Positions 25,401 to 38,956 are shown, counted from the stretch's first letter. The stretch is DNA of 64,000 bases from Pegea sp. RAD2-039 (GCA_034620365.1 JAQGEQ010000225.1:310001-374000); one strand, 5' to 3'. Numbers and translations are program-made. Notes: generated by a model from the letters alone, not told the origin.

Positions 25401-28400
25401 CCATCTCATCAGCAAATAGAGAAGATTTGATATCCTGAGAAGTAGATTTAGTCAAAGATCGGATGCAAGGGATCGGATGCGAGATCAGATGAAAGATGTA
25501 CCTCTAGTTTATCAATAGTAATCGGAGGTGGAGATGTGAATGTGATGTCTTGATCTTTAAGAGGTCTTCTCACATCCATCTCAGCTTCCACAATCATCTC
25601 ATCTTTACTCCATAAACCAGCAGGAACTGGTTGCTTCTTCTTCGAATCCACCAGTTGCTTAGCAACAACCTCATCAACTTCCACCTCATCATCACCATCA
25701 GCAAGACCATACTTTGAAAAGTGCATCACCTGCGCATCAACCATCACCTTAGCAACGCGTCAGGAAGCGCGCAAGTTGTTACTTTGAAGGTCCATGTACC
25801 AGTTTGAGGTTGATACTTGATGAAAGTAGCATTCATATTAGCAGTAATCTGTTGAAGTTTCGAATGCCAGGACATCTTTTTTAATCGGTCCACATCAGTA
25901 ACCGGTAATCTGGACGACTTGTCCACGGGCCAGACATTTAATAAAGTGATTTCAGCTGGTCTGTTGAGACCCTGACCTTGAGGTGGTTTCAAATCATCAT
26001 TGGGATACACACAAGCTTCTTTACTACTAATCTGGACCACAGAGTCGAAATCGATGCCAGTGACGTCAACCTGACCCTCAAAAAATATCGACCCGTAACC
26101 CTGACGACCCACAGTGAAGTTCTCGACCACACAACGTCCATGGTTGTCAGTTTGATGCGCAAGATCATGGACAGATGGGATTGTAAAATATCCGTCATCA
26201 GAACCATTAAATTGAATTCCAGCTGGATGATTTCCAATGTACTCCGCCTTTCAAAGACACAAATCAGTGAAAAAGATGAAACAAAACATCACTCACTTCT
26301 ACGAGAGTGTCTTCTCGTGTGTCTTTCACCAGACTGACGTCATTAGCGTCGCGGGCGGTGGTAGAAGGTGGCGGTGGTGACGGTGTTTTTAAAGATGGTT
26401 TCTTTTCATGATGAATATTCAAATCAGTGATACTATCATCACACGAAGCGCTTTTCTGCTGTTTAAAAACATGTGACGTCACACACACACGATGACGTCA
26501 TCGCTGTTGGCTTACATTCGGCGATGAGATTTGAGGTGAAGTGGATTTGAGGTTCGATGATCTGAAAATAGAATTTCAGATTTAGCTAAATAGGCGGTTT
26601 GCGGAATTCACATGTCTCCGCCACATGAGGCTGATTTAGTCTTTTTCAAATCATCTGCCATTTTTTGTTGTTGTGCGGGCGAAAAAGGTGATTTGGTGAG
26701 GTAACTTGGACTCGCTGTCACTTTGACATTCAATTTTCGAACACTACTTCTATAAATTGTAAATTTCGATGAGATACTCGTAGATAGGAACATAAATCTG
26801 ACCGTGGTAAGAAGGTAGTTGCTAACGGGTCATCATCTTGTGATTGTAAACCAGGAAAAAGTGGTTTTAATGAACTCTGGTTCGCAGACGAGAAACTGGT
26901 ACGCGCTTTGGGTCGTAGCCGATATGTCTGGTCCGGTTGGACTCGATATATAGGTGACTGGGCCGCAGCTTTAATAGCAGCTGGATTTGTTGGACGTAAC
27001 ATCTATAAATCAACTTGTAAATAATAACCACGTGACACGTCATTAACCTGTTTCTGTTTGCTTCCCAGATTTTCAATTGATTGTTTGAACAAGGGGGAAT
27101 CCCCGAATGGTTTTGAGATGAGAGCCTATATCAAGAAGATGAAGATATTTTGAAAATGATGATGAAGACATACTTGTAGAAGATCTGCTGTTTGGTTTGC
27201 TCGATCAGATGGAAGTACTAACGCGTCGACTGTATTCAAATTATTCGTTGTTGATTGGTTGAAGAGATTTGAACCACCTAATGTACTTGTGGTGTTGAAA
27301 TTGAAACCAGTAGAACCAGCTTGGTTGTTTGTATTGGTGTTTGATTGACCAAATAAATTGCCTGGTCAATATATCTGTTAGTTAGTTTCTAAGATTTGTA
27401 ATAAAACTAACCACTAGCTGCCGGTGTGTTGCTACCGAAACCACCACTAAATAACCCTTTATTAGCTGTGTTGGTGTTTGTGTTTCCAAATAAACCACCA
27501 GTGGTACCAGTAGTGTTACCAGCAGAGAAACCACCTGGTTTACTTCCAAATAAACCGCCCCCTAAAAAGGTAATTGTGAAGATCTTGAAGATACAGTTGG
27601 TAAAGAACCTGTAGTATTAGATCCAAAACCACCAGTTGTACCACTAAACAGACCACCACTTGGTTTTGATGTAGTTGTATTAAACCCTGAGAAACCACCA
27701 CCAAAACCAGAGCTAGTTGTAGTTGTTGTACCGAAACCAGTAGACGGTTTACTGAATAAATTCTGTGGAAATTTTATACATAAATAGAAGAAATGGTCAT
27801 GCTGTAAGCCAGGACAGAAGTTTTGGATATCAAGTTGTTGCCCATGCAGCAGGATTCCACTCTCCACGCCAACCAGGTATACAGCGGAACAGAAGGACTG
27901 ATGCAGCTGGCGTCGCAGGAGTTGCCAGAACGATATTGAGTACAGTGACAAGCTGTCTACGAGGCTTCAACTCCGGTTTTAAATTTTGTGTTTCCTATAA
28001 GTCACTTCTACCCGGGGTTTTAGACGTTTCCTTGTCGCAAATATGTATCTGCCCGGGTTCGAACCCGGGACCACCGACTTGGCATGGACGGACCACACCA
28101 CCGCGAAACATCAAACAAATGAAAACTCACAGATGTGTTGTTAGTATTGAAACTGAATCCAGAGTTGGTAGTTGTATTTGTAGTTCCAAATAACGAATTA
28201 GTAGTTGTTGCGGTGTTGCTGAACAAACCACCCTAAGAAAGAACAGTTGATGTAGATAGTGATCAAATGAAGACGACTTACTGGTTTGCTTCCAAACATA
28301 TTGGTGTTGTTGGTATTTGAAGTATTATTAAAACTGAAATTAGAAGAAGTTGTAGCAGTCGATTTTCCAAATAGGTTGTTGTTAGTTGATGAACTAAATA

Positions 28401-29878
28401 AACTATTTCCAGTCGTATTATTTGTGTTCCCAAACATCGTCTACAACCAGATATATTAGATCAAACCATTATTAAGATCTTCAAAACCTTATTGGTGTTG
28501 AAAAGACCAGTAGACGCTTGATTGGTGTTTTGCCCAAATTGAAAACCTGAACTTGAAGTAGAAGCAGAAGTTCCAAATGAAGAATTGTTGTTCCCACCTA
28601 CTAAATCTGTTATTTCAATTCATGAAATTATGCAAATTAACCTTTTCGTCCAGCTAAATAATCATCAATTCGTAACTCTTCTAAACTCTTTGATTCATAT
28701 TCTTTCATTGCTGAGATACATTGATGTCTTGTATTGATAGTCACTGGAGTTTTATTCTTGTAGAAAACATCAGAACCAGTTAAAGGATTGAATTTTACAG
28801 AACCTGTTCCATTTTGTACAGCATGGGAACCAAAAGTGCCTTCAAATACCATCAAGTTCAAAATTATGAACTTTTTTTAGTAATACAAACCAGAGGAACT
28901 TCCAAAAAGACCACCACTATTACCAGATGAAAAAGTGTTGGTGTTAGATGGTGTTTGACCAAATAATCCGGTACTTTTGTTACTAAAAGCTCCAAAGGTT
29001 GAACTGTTATTTGTTCCAAATCCAGTTGTATTTGAATTACCAAAAACATTAGTTGATGATTTAACACCGCTACTACCAAACACATTACTAGATGAATTAA
29101 AACCTAAAATTAAATATAATTAAGAGTGAGAAACCAGAATTTATTTGCTTCATATATTAATAAAGATGAACTTTTTATATGAAACAAGTTAGCTAATAAA
29201 GAATTATACTGACTAAAAGTTTAAAATGTTATAAAAGTTTAATAACGGCAGTCTATTTAATTATTTATTTTCAAAGGTTAACAGTTGAACTTTATTAGAA
29301 ATATTTCCAAATCAATATAGAAAGACAACAAGGATATTAAAATATCTTTGAGCTGTTACTACTTAAATATGTTGTTTAAGATCTAATATTATTTAATGTC
29401 TTTATATAATAAAATTTATAGTTAATTAATAAAAAAAGAGTTAAAAAATATTATTTTTACAAAATATCTCTTACAAATGATCAGTTTTTAAAAAGAAACT
29501 TTAAAAAGAATATAAATAAATATCATTAAATCTAAAATTATCTTTCACAAACTCTTATAAAAACCTATATAAACATTAAAACATGTGATTAATTTGAATA
29601 TTTATTTCATAATATCAATATAAAAGAAATATAATTTTTAATAAACAAATTAATTTAATAAAAATAAAATAATAAAAACTACCAGAAGTGTTATTCGTTC
29701 CAAAACCAGTAGAATTAGTTGAAGTATTGAATAAACTATTTGTAGGTTTGTTTCCAAACATACTGTTTGTATTTGACGATCCTATAAAACATTTAATTCA
29801 AAATTTGATAATTAAATAACATTTAAACATACCAAAAAGCCCACCACTATTGAAAGTTGATCTCTGTGAGTTGAACAT
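22437..29878 (-). CDS. NUP98: NUP98-NUP96 nuclear pore precursor, 28 exons, 1683 residues
   Basis: A precursor that cleaves itself into Nup98 (FG-repeat barrier and mRNA export) and Nup96 (scaffold of the Nup107-160 Y complex). Exons in transcript order: 29878-29833, 29781-29683, 29103-28891, 28839-28642, 28600-28488, 28440-28282, 28232-28131, 27762-27609, 27561-27412, 27361-27174, 27002-26803, 26749-26612, 26561-26516, 26458-26297, 26247-25783, 25729-25502, 25434-25313, 25262-25206, 25151-25014, 24962-24840, 24781-24195, 24139-23982, 23923-23783, 23720-23584, 23526-23302, 23246-23017, 22964-22686, 22630-22437; every junction keeps phase. FG/GLFG repeats fill exons 1-10, interrupted in exon 4 by the Rae1-binding GLEBS motif (TRHQCISAMKEYESKSLEEL). 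Exon 15 is the autoproteolytic domain and exon 16 opens with the cleavage site HFSKYGL (cut between F815 and S816). Nup96 landmarks include SRSFRIGWGP, LDWKRSLLLH, KWIHEARALDAKS and LHLPEDLALQ. Intron 7 carries a SINE. Confidence 0.95.
22647..26500. repeat. Cluster of 18 perfect TGACGTCA palindromes
   Basis: Exact octamers start at 22647, 22752, 22985, 23038, 23279, 24017, 24258, 24279, 24457, 24604, 24657, 25010, 25289, 25302, 26061, 26335, 26474 and 26493. They sit in both exons and introns of the Nup96 half and nearby, and in different reading frames of exons. Only two others were noticed in the window (4065 and 40153). The octamer is the CREB/ATF palindrome; whether these sites bind anything is unknown. 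Confidence 0.85.
27790..28109 (-). mobile_element. tRNA-derived SINE, copy 2 (in NUP98 intron 7)
   Basis: Read on the minus strand, the head begins gtttcgcggtggtgtgg and carries a perfect B box within the palindrome cccgggttcgaacccggg. The body matches copies 1 and 3 (gcatgggcaacaacttgata, cagctgcatcagtccttctg). The head differs from copy 3, so a different tRNA-like module may have been joined to the same body. Confidence 0.8.
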
Positions 29879-31082
29879 ATCTTTCTATGTAAAGCAAAAA
29901 TTATAAAACATAACAATAAATTCCTGATTTAAAAAGAATTATATCATAATAAAATATATTTTGATGATATATTTAATCTATATTAATAAGTTTAATATAA
30001 AAAATACAAATATTTATAGATATATAAAAAGTTATAGGAAATTATAGAGTCTTATAAAATAGTATTTTTGGGAAAATAAAATTTTTTAAATTGAGTAAAA
30101 TTTTATTCTTACTTCATCTAACGAGTAAAATTTTATTTTTAGAAAAAAAAAAACAACTAATAAGTGACTAAAATGTGATACAAACTAAATTAGTCATTTA
30201 AAACTAGCATTAATTTCATATAACAAATAAATATCTTTAAATTTAAAGTATTTATGACAAGATAATACCTTTAAAAGTTTAAATAAGGCTTTTAACAACA
30301 AAATTATTAAAAAATAAATTCAAATTTATACAAATACTCATAATTATCAGAATATTTAGTTCAAAATTATCAAAGTTTTGATTTATATTATTACTACAAA
30401 ATAATTAGCATACATTAAAGTAATTTACATATAAAAAAAATAAATAAATAAAGATTTAAAAAAGAAAAACTACAAAAAAAGGACTGTCTAATTACCACTT
30501 AAGAAATAATAGATACAAAAATACTTTTTTTTTAAATAAAATAGACTAAAGCATCAAATTTATTTAAATATGTTGAATAATGTGAGCGCTAAATAAAATT
30601 AAGTTGAACTAGTTAGAATGAGGGTTTCCAAACATATAATTGAAAATTTAAGCATCTGCTATATTTAACTGTATCAGATATATTTTAATTAAAATCTGCT
30701 TTATAGTTTTTCCAAATTTTAACTAAACATTTAAAAAACATTTTTTGAAAATACCTTAAAAAATACAAAGCTAATTAGTAAATAATGATAATAAAAGTTA
30801 ATAGAGATTTATGTAAAAAAGATATTCAAAATAATATAACTTGGAATAAAAGCAGCTTTTATTCCGATAGTGATTCTAAAGATAAAGTAGGCTGACTAAA
30901 GCTCTAGAAATTTTTATTTCACAAATGTTCTGTCATATGCAAAAAATTGATTAGGATAGCCAATCGAATTTCTAATGTTAGCATTCATCGCGACTAACTA
31001 TCGTTCAAAGTACAGATTAATTACTTTATTCAGTTGAAAGTTTATATATTCTAAAATAAACTATGGTAACTATATATAAAGC

Positions 31083-31226
31083 GCGTCTAGCAACTTGGGT
31101 TGGTCATATCTTCATAATGGAGAATAACCGTCATCTAAAACTATATGCCGAACCCTCATCTGACTGCAGAAAAAGAGGTTATAAACTTGGAATCTATGAT
31201 CAAGATATTGAACTTTTTAATTGTTA
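31083..31226 (+). mobile_element. LINE family C fragment (segment upstream of the C-terminal tail)
   Basis: Plus-strand reading gives ARLATWVGHIFIMENNRHLK and then LYAEPSSDCRKRGYK. This is the W-x-G-H-x3-M-x-N-R-x-x-K segment found after the reverse-transcriptase core in many invertebrate non-LTR elements, just before the CK-x3-C tail seen at 17225-17400. It ends in a stop at about 31226. Confidence 0.6.
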
Positions 31227-31924
31227 ATTAAAATATTTTACTATTTGCTTCACTTAATAATATGTTTTTTTAAAGAAATTTAAAAGATAAACTTTTAGTT
31301 TGAGATATTCTTGAAGTTTTCCAGTAGGTTAGATAAAAAATTAAAGTCTTATATAAATTAAGTAATGAATTCTTTAAAGTTTTAAGCTTCTGACTGTTTT
31401 ACATATTTTTAAACTATGCAGATCTATCTCTAAATATATAAATGGTTTATTAAAATTCATAAATTTCCTCTTATAAGTTTCCAAGATTACTTCTATTATG
31501 AAGATCTTGTGATTATTATTTGAAGTTGATATTCATTTGCTTGATTTCTTTTAGAGTCGTCCATTAAACCATCAAGATACGTCATCACTTTCTTATCAGT
31601 TAAATCATTTTAAAAGTTTTCAATCTAATTTAAAATCTAAAAACAAATTTTGTAACTTCGTTCTGGTTAAAAAATTAAGACTTCAAATCCAGCTTCATTT
31701 ATCAAACTGTTTTTTTTGTTGGAACTGAAAGAGAGATTGAAGATTTAACGTTAAAAACATTTGCTGTTGTAAAAACCAACCTAAAGCAAACATATTTGTT
31801 CATGAAACTATTTAATGTTACCTTAGAAAAATAAAACTAATAATAATACATGTAGGACAACTTACAAACAAAGCTTAGATCTGTAAATTTAATATTCTGA
31901 AAGATTGAAACAAAAATTCTTTGG

Positions 31925-32110
31925 TCAGTTTAGTATCGAACCATGTACAGATTTATCCACTTTTAGCTTTGTCTTATAGACTGAATCTGTACTTAGGGAT
32001 CGTTGGTGCTCAGGAGTGGCAAGTGCAGCATCCTTAATAATGATGTATACACTCTTCAAGATCTCGTTTTTATAAAGGACCACATTACTTTGAAAAAGTA
32101 GGATTGCAAC
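31925..32110. other. Unclassified GC-richer patch, possible transposon fossil
   Basis: Stands out from the AT background. On the minus strand the frame reads KDAALATPEHQRSLSTDS within an open frame running to 32257. I do not recognise the family. Confidence 0.25.
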
Positions 32111-32529
32111 TACTTTAAAAGTAAGAAAAATATTTTGATTTATTTTATGGAAACTGCTACAATAATTTGCTGAGTTTAAACTTTTTTCAAGCAGCAATTT
32201 TTGCGAAAATTCCAATAAACGAAACTTAAAATAGAATTGTTTAAAATTATTGGTCAAATTATGAGCGACTTTATTAATATCAGTTAAAGCGATGTGTAAA
32301 CATTCATGTATTGATTTTGTATTGATAAAATTATTATAACTTTTTGAACTTGATAGCTTTTTAGTTACAGAATGGTAAATAAAGGTTAATCATTGATGTT
32401 AATGTGGATAAACCAAATAAATGTTAAAAAAAGAATACATTTGACACTGGTACATATTGTACTGAAAAGTAATAGCTAACAGCTTAATAACTTTTACATA
32501 CCTCATATTTTTTACTGATCTAAAAAAGA

Positions 32530-32675
32530 AGCCATACTTTCTTTCTTTCGGCGCTTGAACTTTGATTGTAGTGGAAGGCAGCGTACGCTGAACACTCTAG
32601 ACCTGATGTTTGGTGACACCGCCCAGTAACTGGGACAGTGGACTTGAGGTCAACGGATTGTAGGGTTTATTTCAG
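32530..32675. other. Unclassified GC-richer patch
   Basis: A block including gtggaaggcagcgtacgctg and acaccgcccagtaactggga, clearly unlike its AT-rich surroundings. No open frame, tRNA fold or match to another repeat in this window was found. Confidence 0.25.
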
Positions 32676-35392
32676 ACTTTAACCATGTTCTAGAAATTAT
32701 ATATAATCTAATAAACTTTTTAATTAGATCATAATCATTTAATTATAACTTAAAAATGTATTTATCTAAGAACTGAGTAACCATAATTTTGAAAAACTGA
32801 ACTTAAAATAAGTTATTGTAATTTGGAATGGTTATTCGAACGATTTGTTTGATAAATAAAAATATTTTTTACCAAATTTTAAACAAATACGGATTTAAGT
32901 AAACAAATAACTGTTTGCAGAAATATTTTACTTATGTTTTCCTTGCTTGCATTTTAACTGGATTCATTTATATTTGGTATAAAATTCATATTGCTAAATA
33001 TTCAAAATTATGGCAACTTTATTTACGAAAAAATTAAATGACTAATACAAACATTAAATTTTTGTCTACAAAATAAACTAAGTAAGCATTTAAGACAACA
33101 TCAATAAGTTCTTTGACCATTTAAAAAGCCAATTATAGTAATGATTATCGATTATTTAAAAAAAACAAATTAATCTCTCGAATTTTGAACAAAAAATAAC
33201 AATTTCGCAATCTTTAAAATGAGAGAATTTTATTTTTTCTGTTTGATGACATTGTTGTTGGATATTGTTAGAAATTTTCTTCGGATACTTTTAATGCTGT
33301 TTAAGCTTCTATCTGCTAGCAACTTCTCTGCAAGCTAATTTTTAAAAAATATCTTAGTTTTAATTCTTTTCTGTCGTTAATAATAATTTGTTTTGTTAAA
33401 GACGCACATAAAATTTATCTTTAATAATCTGTTATTTTGGAATTTAATTTTTTTTACTTAAATATTATTAGTAGCTGCAAAATATAACTAATTTGCATAA
33501 TTAGAGAATTTTATAAAATTATTCTTTAATTTATTCATAGTATCAGGATGTTAGTGGAAATTATTATCTTAAAAATATATCTTTAGATCTTTAAATTTCT
33601 GATTCACTAAAAATCTTATTTTATAATAATAAAGTTTCAATATATGCAATTTTTTTAGAGCTTGTAACTATTGCTTTTAAAACTATTTAATAACTAGTTA
33701 ATATGTAAACACTCTTTAAAATGTGTAATGTGAAAAAAGGTTATAATTTTAGTACTTTACAAATAGTTTTTGCGAGTTTTTATGCAAATAAATAACTTTC
33801 TCACTATAAAAATGCAGAAAACCCTTTTTTTATTGGATTTTTTTTAATTTTTACTTAAACATATTTCACTAAGATATCTTTGACTTTACTTTTTATATAA
33901 TTTTGTTTTTATTAAATTTTAAGCTCATATTTATGATATATTTTTTATTTTAGAGAACAATTTAAGTTTTGAATCAATTTTAGAGTCAGCATGAATAAAT
34001 TATAAATTAATTTTAACTAATATAATAAAATGGATTTTAAATTCTAATTTTTTTCATCTATGGAGCCCTTTGATTACTTAACAAGGGTAAAATTTTTTTT
34101 ACATTTTTTAAATTGATAAATTTTAATGATAATAAATCAATTTATTATAGACTATTATTTCAAAGTAAATTTTTATCTTATTTATGATAAAAGAACTTTG
34201 TTTTTTTTTCAGTAGTTTTGATAAAATCTTAGATAAAATCTCTGATTGTGTTTTATTTATCTTTTTAATGTTTATATATAGATTATTTGGTGTTTATCAG
34301 TATTTTTAGTTTCATTAAAATGGTGGTTGATAATTAAGTTAGAAAAAGTCATTATTTCCAACTGAATAAGTTGGGAAATTTGCTTTTTTGTTGGAAATTT
34401 TTATTTTATCAATAATTCTTATCAGATAAATAAATAAATCAGATAAAGGTACAATTTACTTTATTTGACTTTTTAAATTACTTTTTAGTTTTATATGATG
34501 TCAAATACATTATAAAGAAAGTATAATTTATATTTCAACATTTTGTCATATGATTAAATTTTGTTTAAATAATAGAACAGTTTTTTGAAATAAATCTATT
34601 TATATAAGTCTAACATCTAACTATTATTTAGCTTTCTTTAATGATTTTGTTTGATTGCTTTTAATTTATTGCAAAATTCAATGACATTAGGTTGTATTTT
34701 AGAAAAAATAATGATTTAGTTTAATAAAAAATACTTTGTTGTTGTATTTAAACTAGCTGTTTTAGATTTAATCTAAATGTTTATTAATTGTCTATATTTA
34801 GAGCTATAATTTTGAATAAAGCTAAAAAGATTATATTGTTAAGATAACAACTAACCAACCTTGCCTTGTTTTTCATATTTTATTATTTCAGTAGCTTATA
34901 CAAAGCTAAGATTTGTTTATGAGGTTTTTGTATAATCTTTTTTTTTGTGGTTTAATCTTTTAGTTGTTTGTTTACATTTAACAAAGTTTGCAATACTTTA
35001 GAAACTCAATTTTTATGACTCACTATTCAGTGCTGTATTCAAAAAAGTATTTATCTCTCAATATATTTTAAGATTTTAGCAATTATAAATTGGTTTTTCA
35101 CCTTATTGTGCCAACAGTTTTACCACTAATTAAGTTTTTCTAATTATTTTGTGTTTATTATTTGTTAAATTTTTGTTTTTAATGTTTAGTTATAAGCTAA
35201 ATAAAAATTTGAAGTATTTAGTTGACTTAGTGGATATGATATCATACTGTTTATACTATATTTATAAAATTTTATTTTTTATTATTGTTTATCAATATAT
35301 AGAAAACTTTTAAATATTTTAATTTATTTTTTTTAAATGTCTTCAAATAACTTTTTTTTTCTCCAGCTTATTGCATTAGAAGAAGATTTAGA

Positions 35393-37257
35393 ATGTGGAT
35401 CCGAAACAATCAAATTTGGTCTTCCAAACAATTACTGAAGCGATTAAATACAGTCCAATCACAAGTAAAAGATCAGTGGAAGGCAACTCCTTTATTTCCT
35501 GCCAAGCAAAATGTAAGATCACAGAATGTTTTTTTGACATTTTCGCTTTCGCATTAAACCCAGATGCTTCGAAACAACAAATATTTTTATAGAATGGCGT
35601 TTTTAGGGTGTGTACTTGTTTTAAATCTCACTCAACCATTTCAAACCCACTTTTTTTCTTTTTTAATCGCTACAAAGACTGAAGTTCAATCTCTCTTTTT
35701 TGTATAACCATCACTGATTGATATTTCAATCAATTTATCGATTTACAGGATGAAATTGGACCTCCTGACCGTGACAAGACAGTAAGATGGCTTCTACAAG
35801 TTACTGTTTGCTTCCAATTCTATCCAGACACCTTTTTTTTATCTGTTAACCTGCTTGATCGGTTCATCACTAGTGTAAAGGTGAATATTCTTGTGTTTTT
35901 TTTAAACTCAGTTGTTTTTAACTCGCTGTATATTACGCGGTTTGCGGTTTAATTTCATTCTAAGCTCTTTTAACTTATTTGATTTATTTTAATCAGGCGA
36001 ACACTAGATACTTGAAGTGTATCGCAATAACATGTCTTTATCTAGCGTGTAAAGTGGTTGAAGAAGAAGAAGTAAGAATAATTCGATATTTTTCAGATAA
36101 AAATCTTTAATAAAAACAACTTTCATTAAATCAATTTTCTTTTTTCTTAGTTTTTTAATTAAATATATAAAATTTTAAGATTACACCAAGCACAAGAGAA
36201 CTAATCAAAGCTAGTGGATGCGGGTGTGGAACTGGAGACATTTTACGAATGGAGCAAATAATTTTGGAAAAATTATCTTGGAATTTATGTACAACAACAT
36301 CATTACAATATCTACACGTTGTAAGCTCTTCAATTAATCAAATATCTTTGTAATCTCATCAAATCTTCTTTCAGTATCATGCTCTTGTGTCTGTAGCAAC
36401 AAAAGACTCGGAATTAGATTCAGAAAAAGCTCAACAAACTCTACAAAAGCTCACACATATCCTAGTTCGAGTCATTTCACATTATCCGATCATTAAAAGC
36501 TTTTCAAGTGCCGTGTTAGCATTAGCTGTCTTCTCGTTCGGTCTTGAACAATCTTGTGACAAGGAATGGGTTAACTACACACTAGAGATGCAATCACTTG
36601 CAAAAGTCAGTTTCTATTCCAATAAAATTCTAGTTGGTTCTCAATTGTAAATATTTTTAAATGCTGGTGAATAATATTTGTTGTTAATTTTTGTAGTTGT
36701 GTACAAATGATGTAATGAGGTGTAGATGGATGGTTCGAAGACATGTTTTATCGACTTCATCACCTGATAGTTACCAAAATAATCCAGCTTTCGTTCTAAA
36801 TATCCCAAATGCTGAAAAGAACCTCTTACTAAAGGTAATTCTGTTTGTTTTGAACGAATTTTGAAAGTATTTACTTTTCAGCAGCAGCAGATAACGGCTC
36901 AGACATACGGTAAACGAAAAGCAAGTAGTGAGATGAAATGGGAAACTAGTGGGGACACTAAAAGAGCTTCATTTGATCAATATGGATACGATGCTGATGT
37001 AGAAAGTGATGCAACTCTAACAGCATCTGAAGCAGGTGATGATGTTGATGAAAACATCGAATATTCTGATGGTAACCGAATGCCAACTTACGCTGAAGTC
37101 GTCAAACTTACAGGTTTGTTTATTCTCTCTACCTTTCATCAATAACTCCCCACTTCCAGCTCCTTGGGGATCATCGCCCCGTCTTCCTCCTCTTATTCAC
37201 GCCCCAAATAATGAAGCTGTTAAACAATCAACTTTTACTGGGTCTCTAAACTCCTAA
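35393..37257 (+). CDS. CCNI: Cyclin I-like protein (cyclin G/I group), 8 exons
   Basis: Non-classical cyclin; vertebrate cyclin I binds CDK5 and acts in cell survival, but the partner here is unknown. Exons: 35393-35512, 35749-35880, 35997-36071, 36180-36320, 36375-36605, 36697-36834, 36882-37113, 37160-37257 (388 residues; human 377), all in phase. The cyclin box spans roughly residues 40-185: RDKTVRWL, YPDTF, VNLLDRFI, KVVEEEE, CGCGTGDILRMEQIILEKLSW. The GCG before ILRME is characteristic of cyclin I. The tail is acidic and serine-rich. The ATG at 35393 is the first in frame after the acceptor at 35366, so the upstream exon is probably untranslated. Exon 7 starts in a CAG run, so tandem-acceptor variation is possible. 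Exon 5 ends at a GTCAGT donor. Confidence 0.88.
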
Positions 37258-38956
37258 ATCTCGAATTGAAGCAATGTTCTTCACGCTTGGTGTTTTTCTC
37301 GCTTTTTATCGACAATTTGGACGATATATAATCCGACAACCAACGTCGTATCTTGATATCTTTTTTAGTGATCTGTTCATCGTCGAATGTTTCTTCTCGA
37401 ATATCATTTCATCAGTACTTCTTTTTTTTGCGTTTAATTTTTCTCTTTAGTTTTTTGCCGCAGATTTATTTCTCTTTTAGCTTAAATCTACATAAATTCC
37501 TGTTTTTAACTTTCTGCTAAGCTTCTCAAATATTTCGTAGCTCTTCACATCAAAAGATGAATCTTCTGAACAAGACCTTATGTTTGGGTCCTTTATGAGA
37601 TTAATAATTTCTCCCAGATCTTGTCTTGTTTGTAAAAATGATTTGTTTTGTATTTTAAATGTTATCTTCTGTCTATAACTTTCTTTTTATATTTTTCTTT
37701 TTATTTTTTACATGTTGTAAATACATTTATATCTAAAACTGTTACGAACGATTTTTCTACAAAAAAAAATTGCAAAGTTTTTATTGTTTGTGATTTTTGT
37801 GGTATATTAAAAAATTTTTCAAATTAAACAGATTATTTACTGTAAAAGAATTTGAATTATATAGATTTGTATTTTACTTAAAAGTATCTTAGTTATTTGA
37901 AAGTTATTCAAAATTTAGTCGAAGCAAATTGGTAGTTGAAAAACCTTTTTTCTGAGTCATCGCAGAGTCACGTGACCCTTCGTGTTCACTCGAGCGTGAA
38001 AAGAGTCTTTAGTAAATATAGTTTTCGGAGAAAAGGTTTCTGATTCAAGAAAATATTTAAATTAAACCTTTTTTTTTTCTTTAAAATTATTTTTACTGAT
38101 TACCAGATGTTTGTTGAAAGCAGACAAAAGCCATGAGTTTCTTTTCTCATTTTCAATTTCTAAAACTTTTATTTGAAAAATAAACACAGAAATGAAAGAG
38201 AAATGATTTTCAATTCGAATATCTTATTCAATAAGCGATAGAAAAATGACAGAATTTTACCTAAATAACTTATTAAAGTCATTCTGATATCATATATTTA
38301 CAAAATCGTGTTGTAATTTACTAAAGTTTTTTTTGTATAATAATCTTTAGAAGTTTTTAAATAAAAGTTAGTTTTTGTTGAGTGTACTTCTGAAGTATAC
38401 TTAAAATTTTTTTCAAAATTCACTTCTATTTGTTCAGAAGAAAAAGAAAATTTATTTGTTAGTTTAGTTAAAAATGTCTAAAAAATACCAGTTTTGATAA
38501 TTTCAGCAGAAATTTTAAAACAAATTATTTTGAAGTATTTTTAATAAACTCCCAAAAAAGTTTATTTTTATTTAGTTGTAATTCAAATATTAGATGTACT
38601 TTTAATGTATCAGAGATAAAATATTTTGAAGGAAATAATTTTGAATACAGAAATAAGTTGACTAAAAATTACTTGAAATAATTTATGGAATAAGTCATGA
38701 TTTACTAATTCATACTAACAGCTGATATTAAAAGGTCATAAACCCTACAAAACATTCATTTAACTTTTTTAAATGAGTCAATATAAAAAAATCCCTCTTA
38801 AGTAGATAAAAATTGGAAACTAAAATTATAAACAATTTTTTAGACGGACTAAATTTGAATACATTAAAAGTTTTTATTTTTATAACTTAATTAAAATATT
38901 AAAAGTTTTTATTTGTAAAAATATTGTAAAACTGAATTGTAAAACTCAATAAAAAA

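Larger units (their letters stand above)
29879..35392. other. AT-rich intergenic region between NUP98 and cyclin I
   Basis: Upstream of both flanking genes, which are transcribed away from each other. Contents recognised: a LINE C fragment at 31083-31226 and two GC-richer unclassified patches at 31925-32110 and 32530-32675. The rest is A/T-rich without any supported gene. An acceptor at 35361-35366 (ctccag) indicates that a cyclin I leader exon lies somewhere in this region. Confidence 0.45.

Noticed and set aside
25978..26337. Plus-strand open frame of 119 codons
   Set aside because: Antisense shadow of the NUP98 autoproteolytic domain exon.
28050..28068. A functional tRNA gene around the perfect B box
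   Set aside because: No cloverleaf can be drawn for the 5' half, and the body downstream is shared with two other SINE copies.
34061..34085. Possible tiny first coding exon of cyclin I (MEPFDYLTR followed by a GTAAAA donor)
   Set aside because: Joining it to the exon at 35367 gives a stop in every phase the donor allows.
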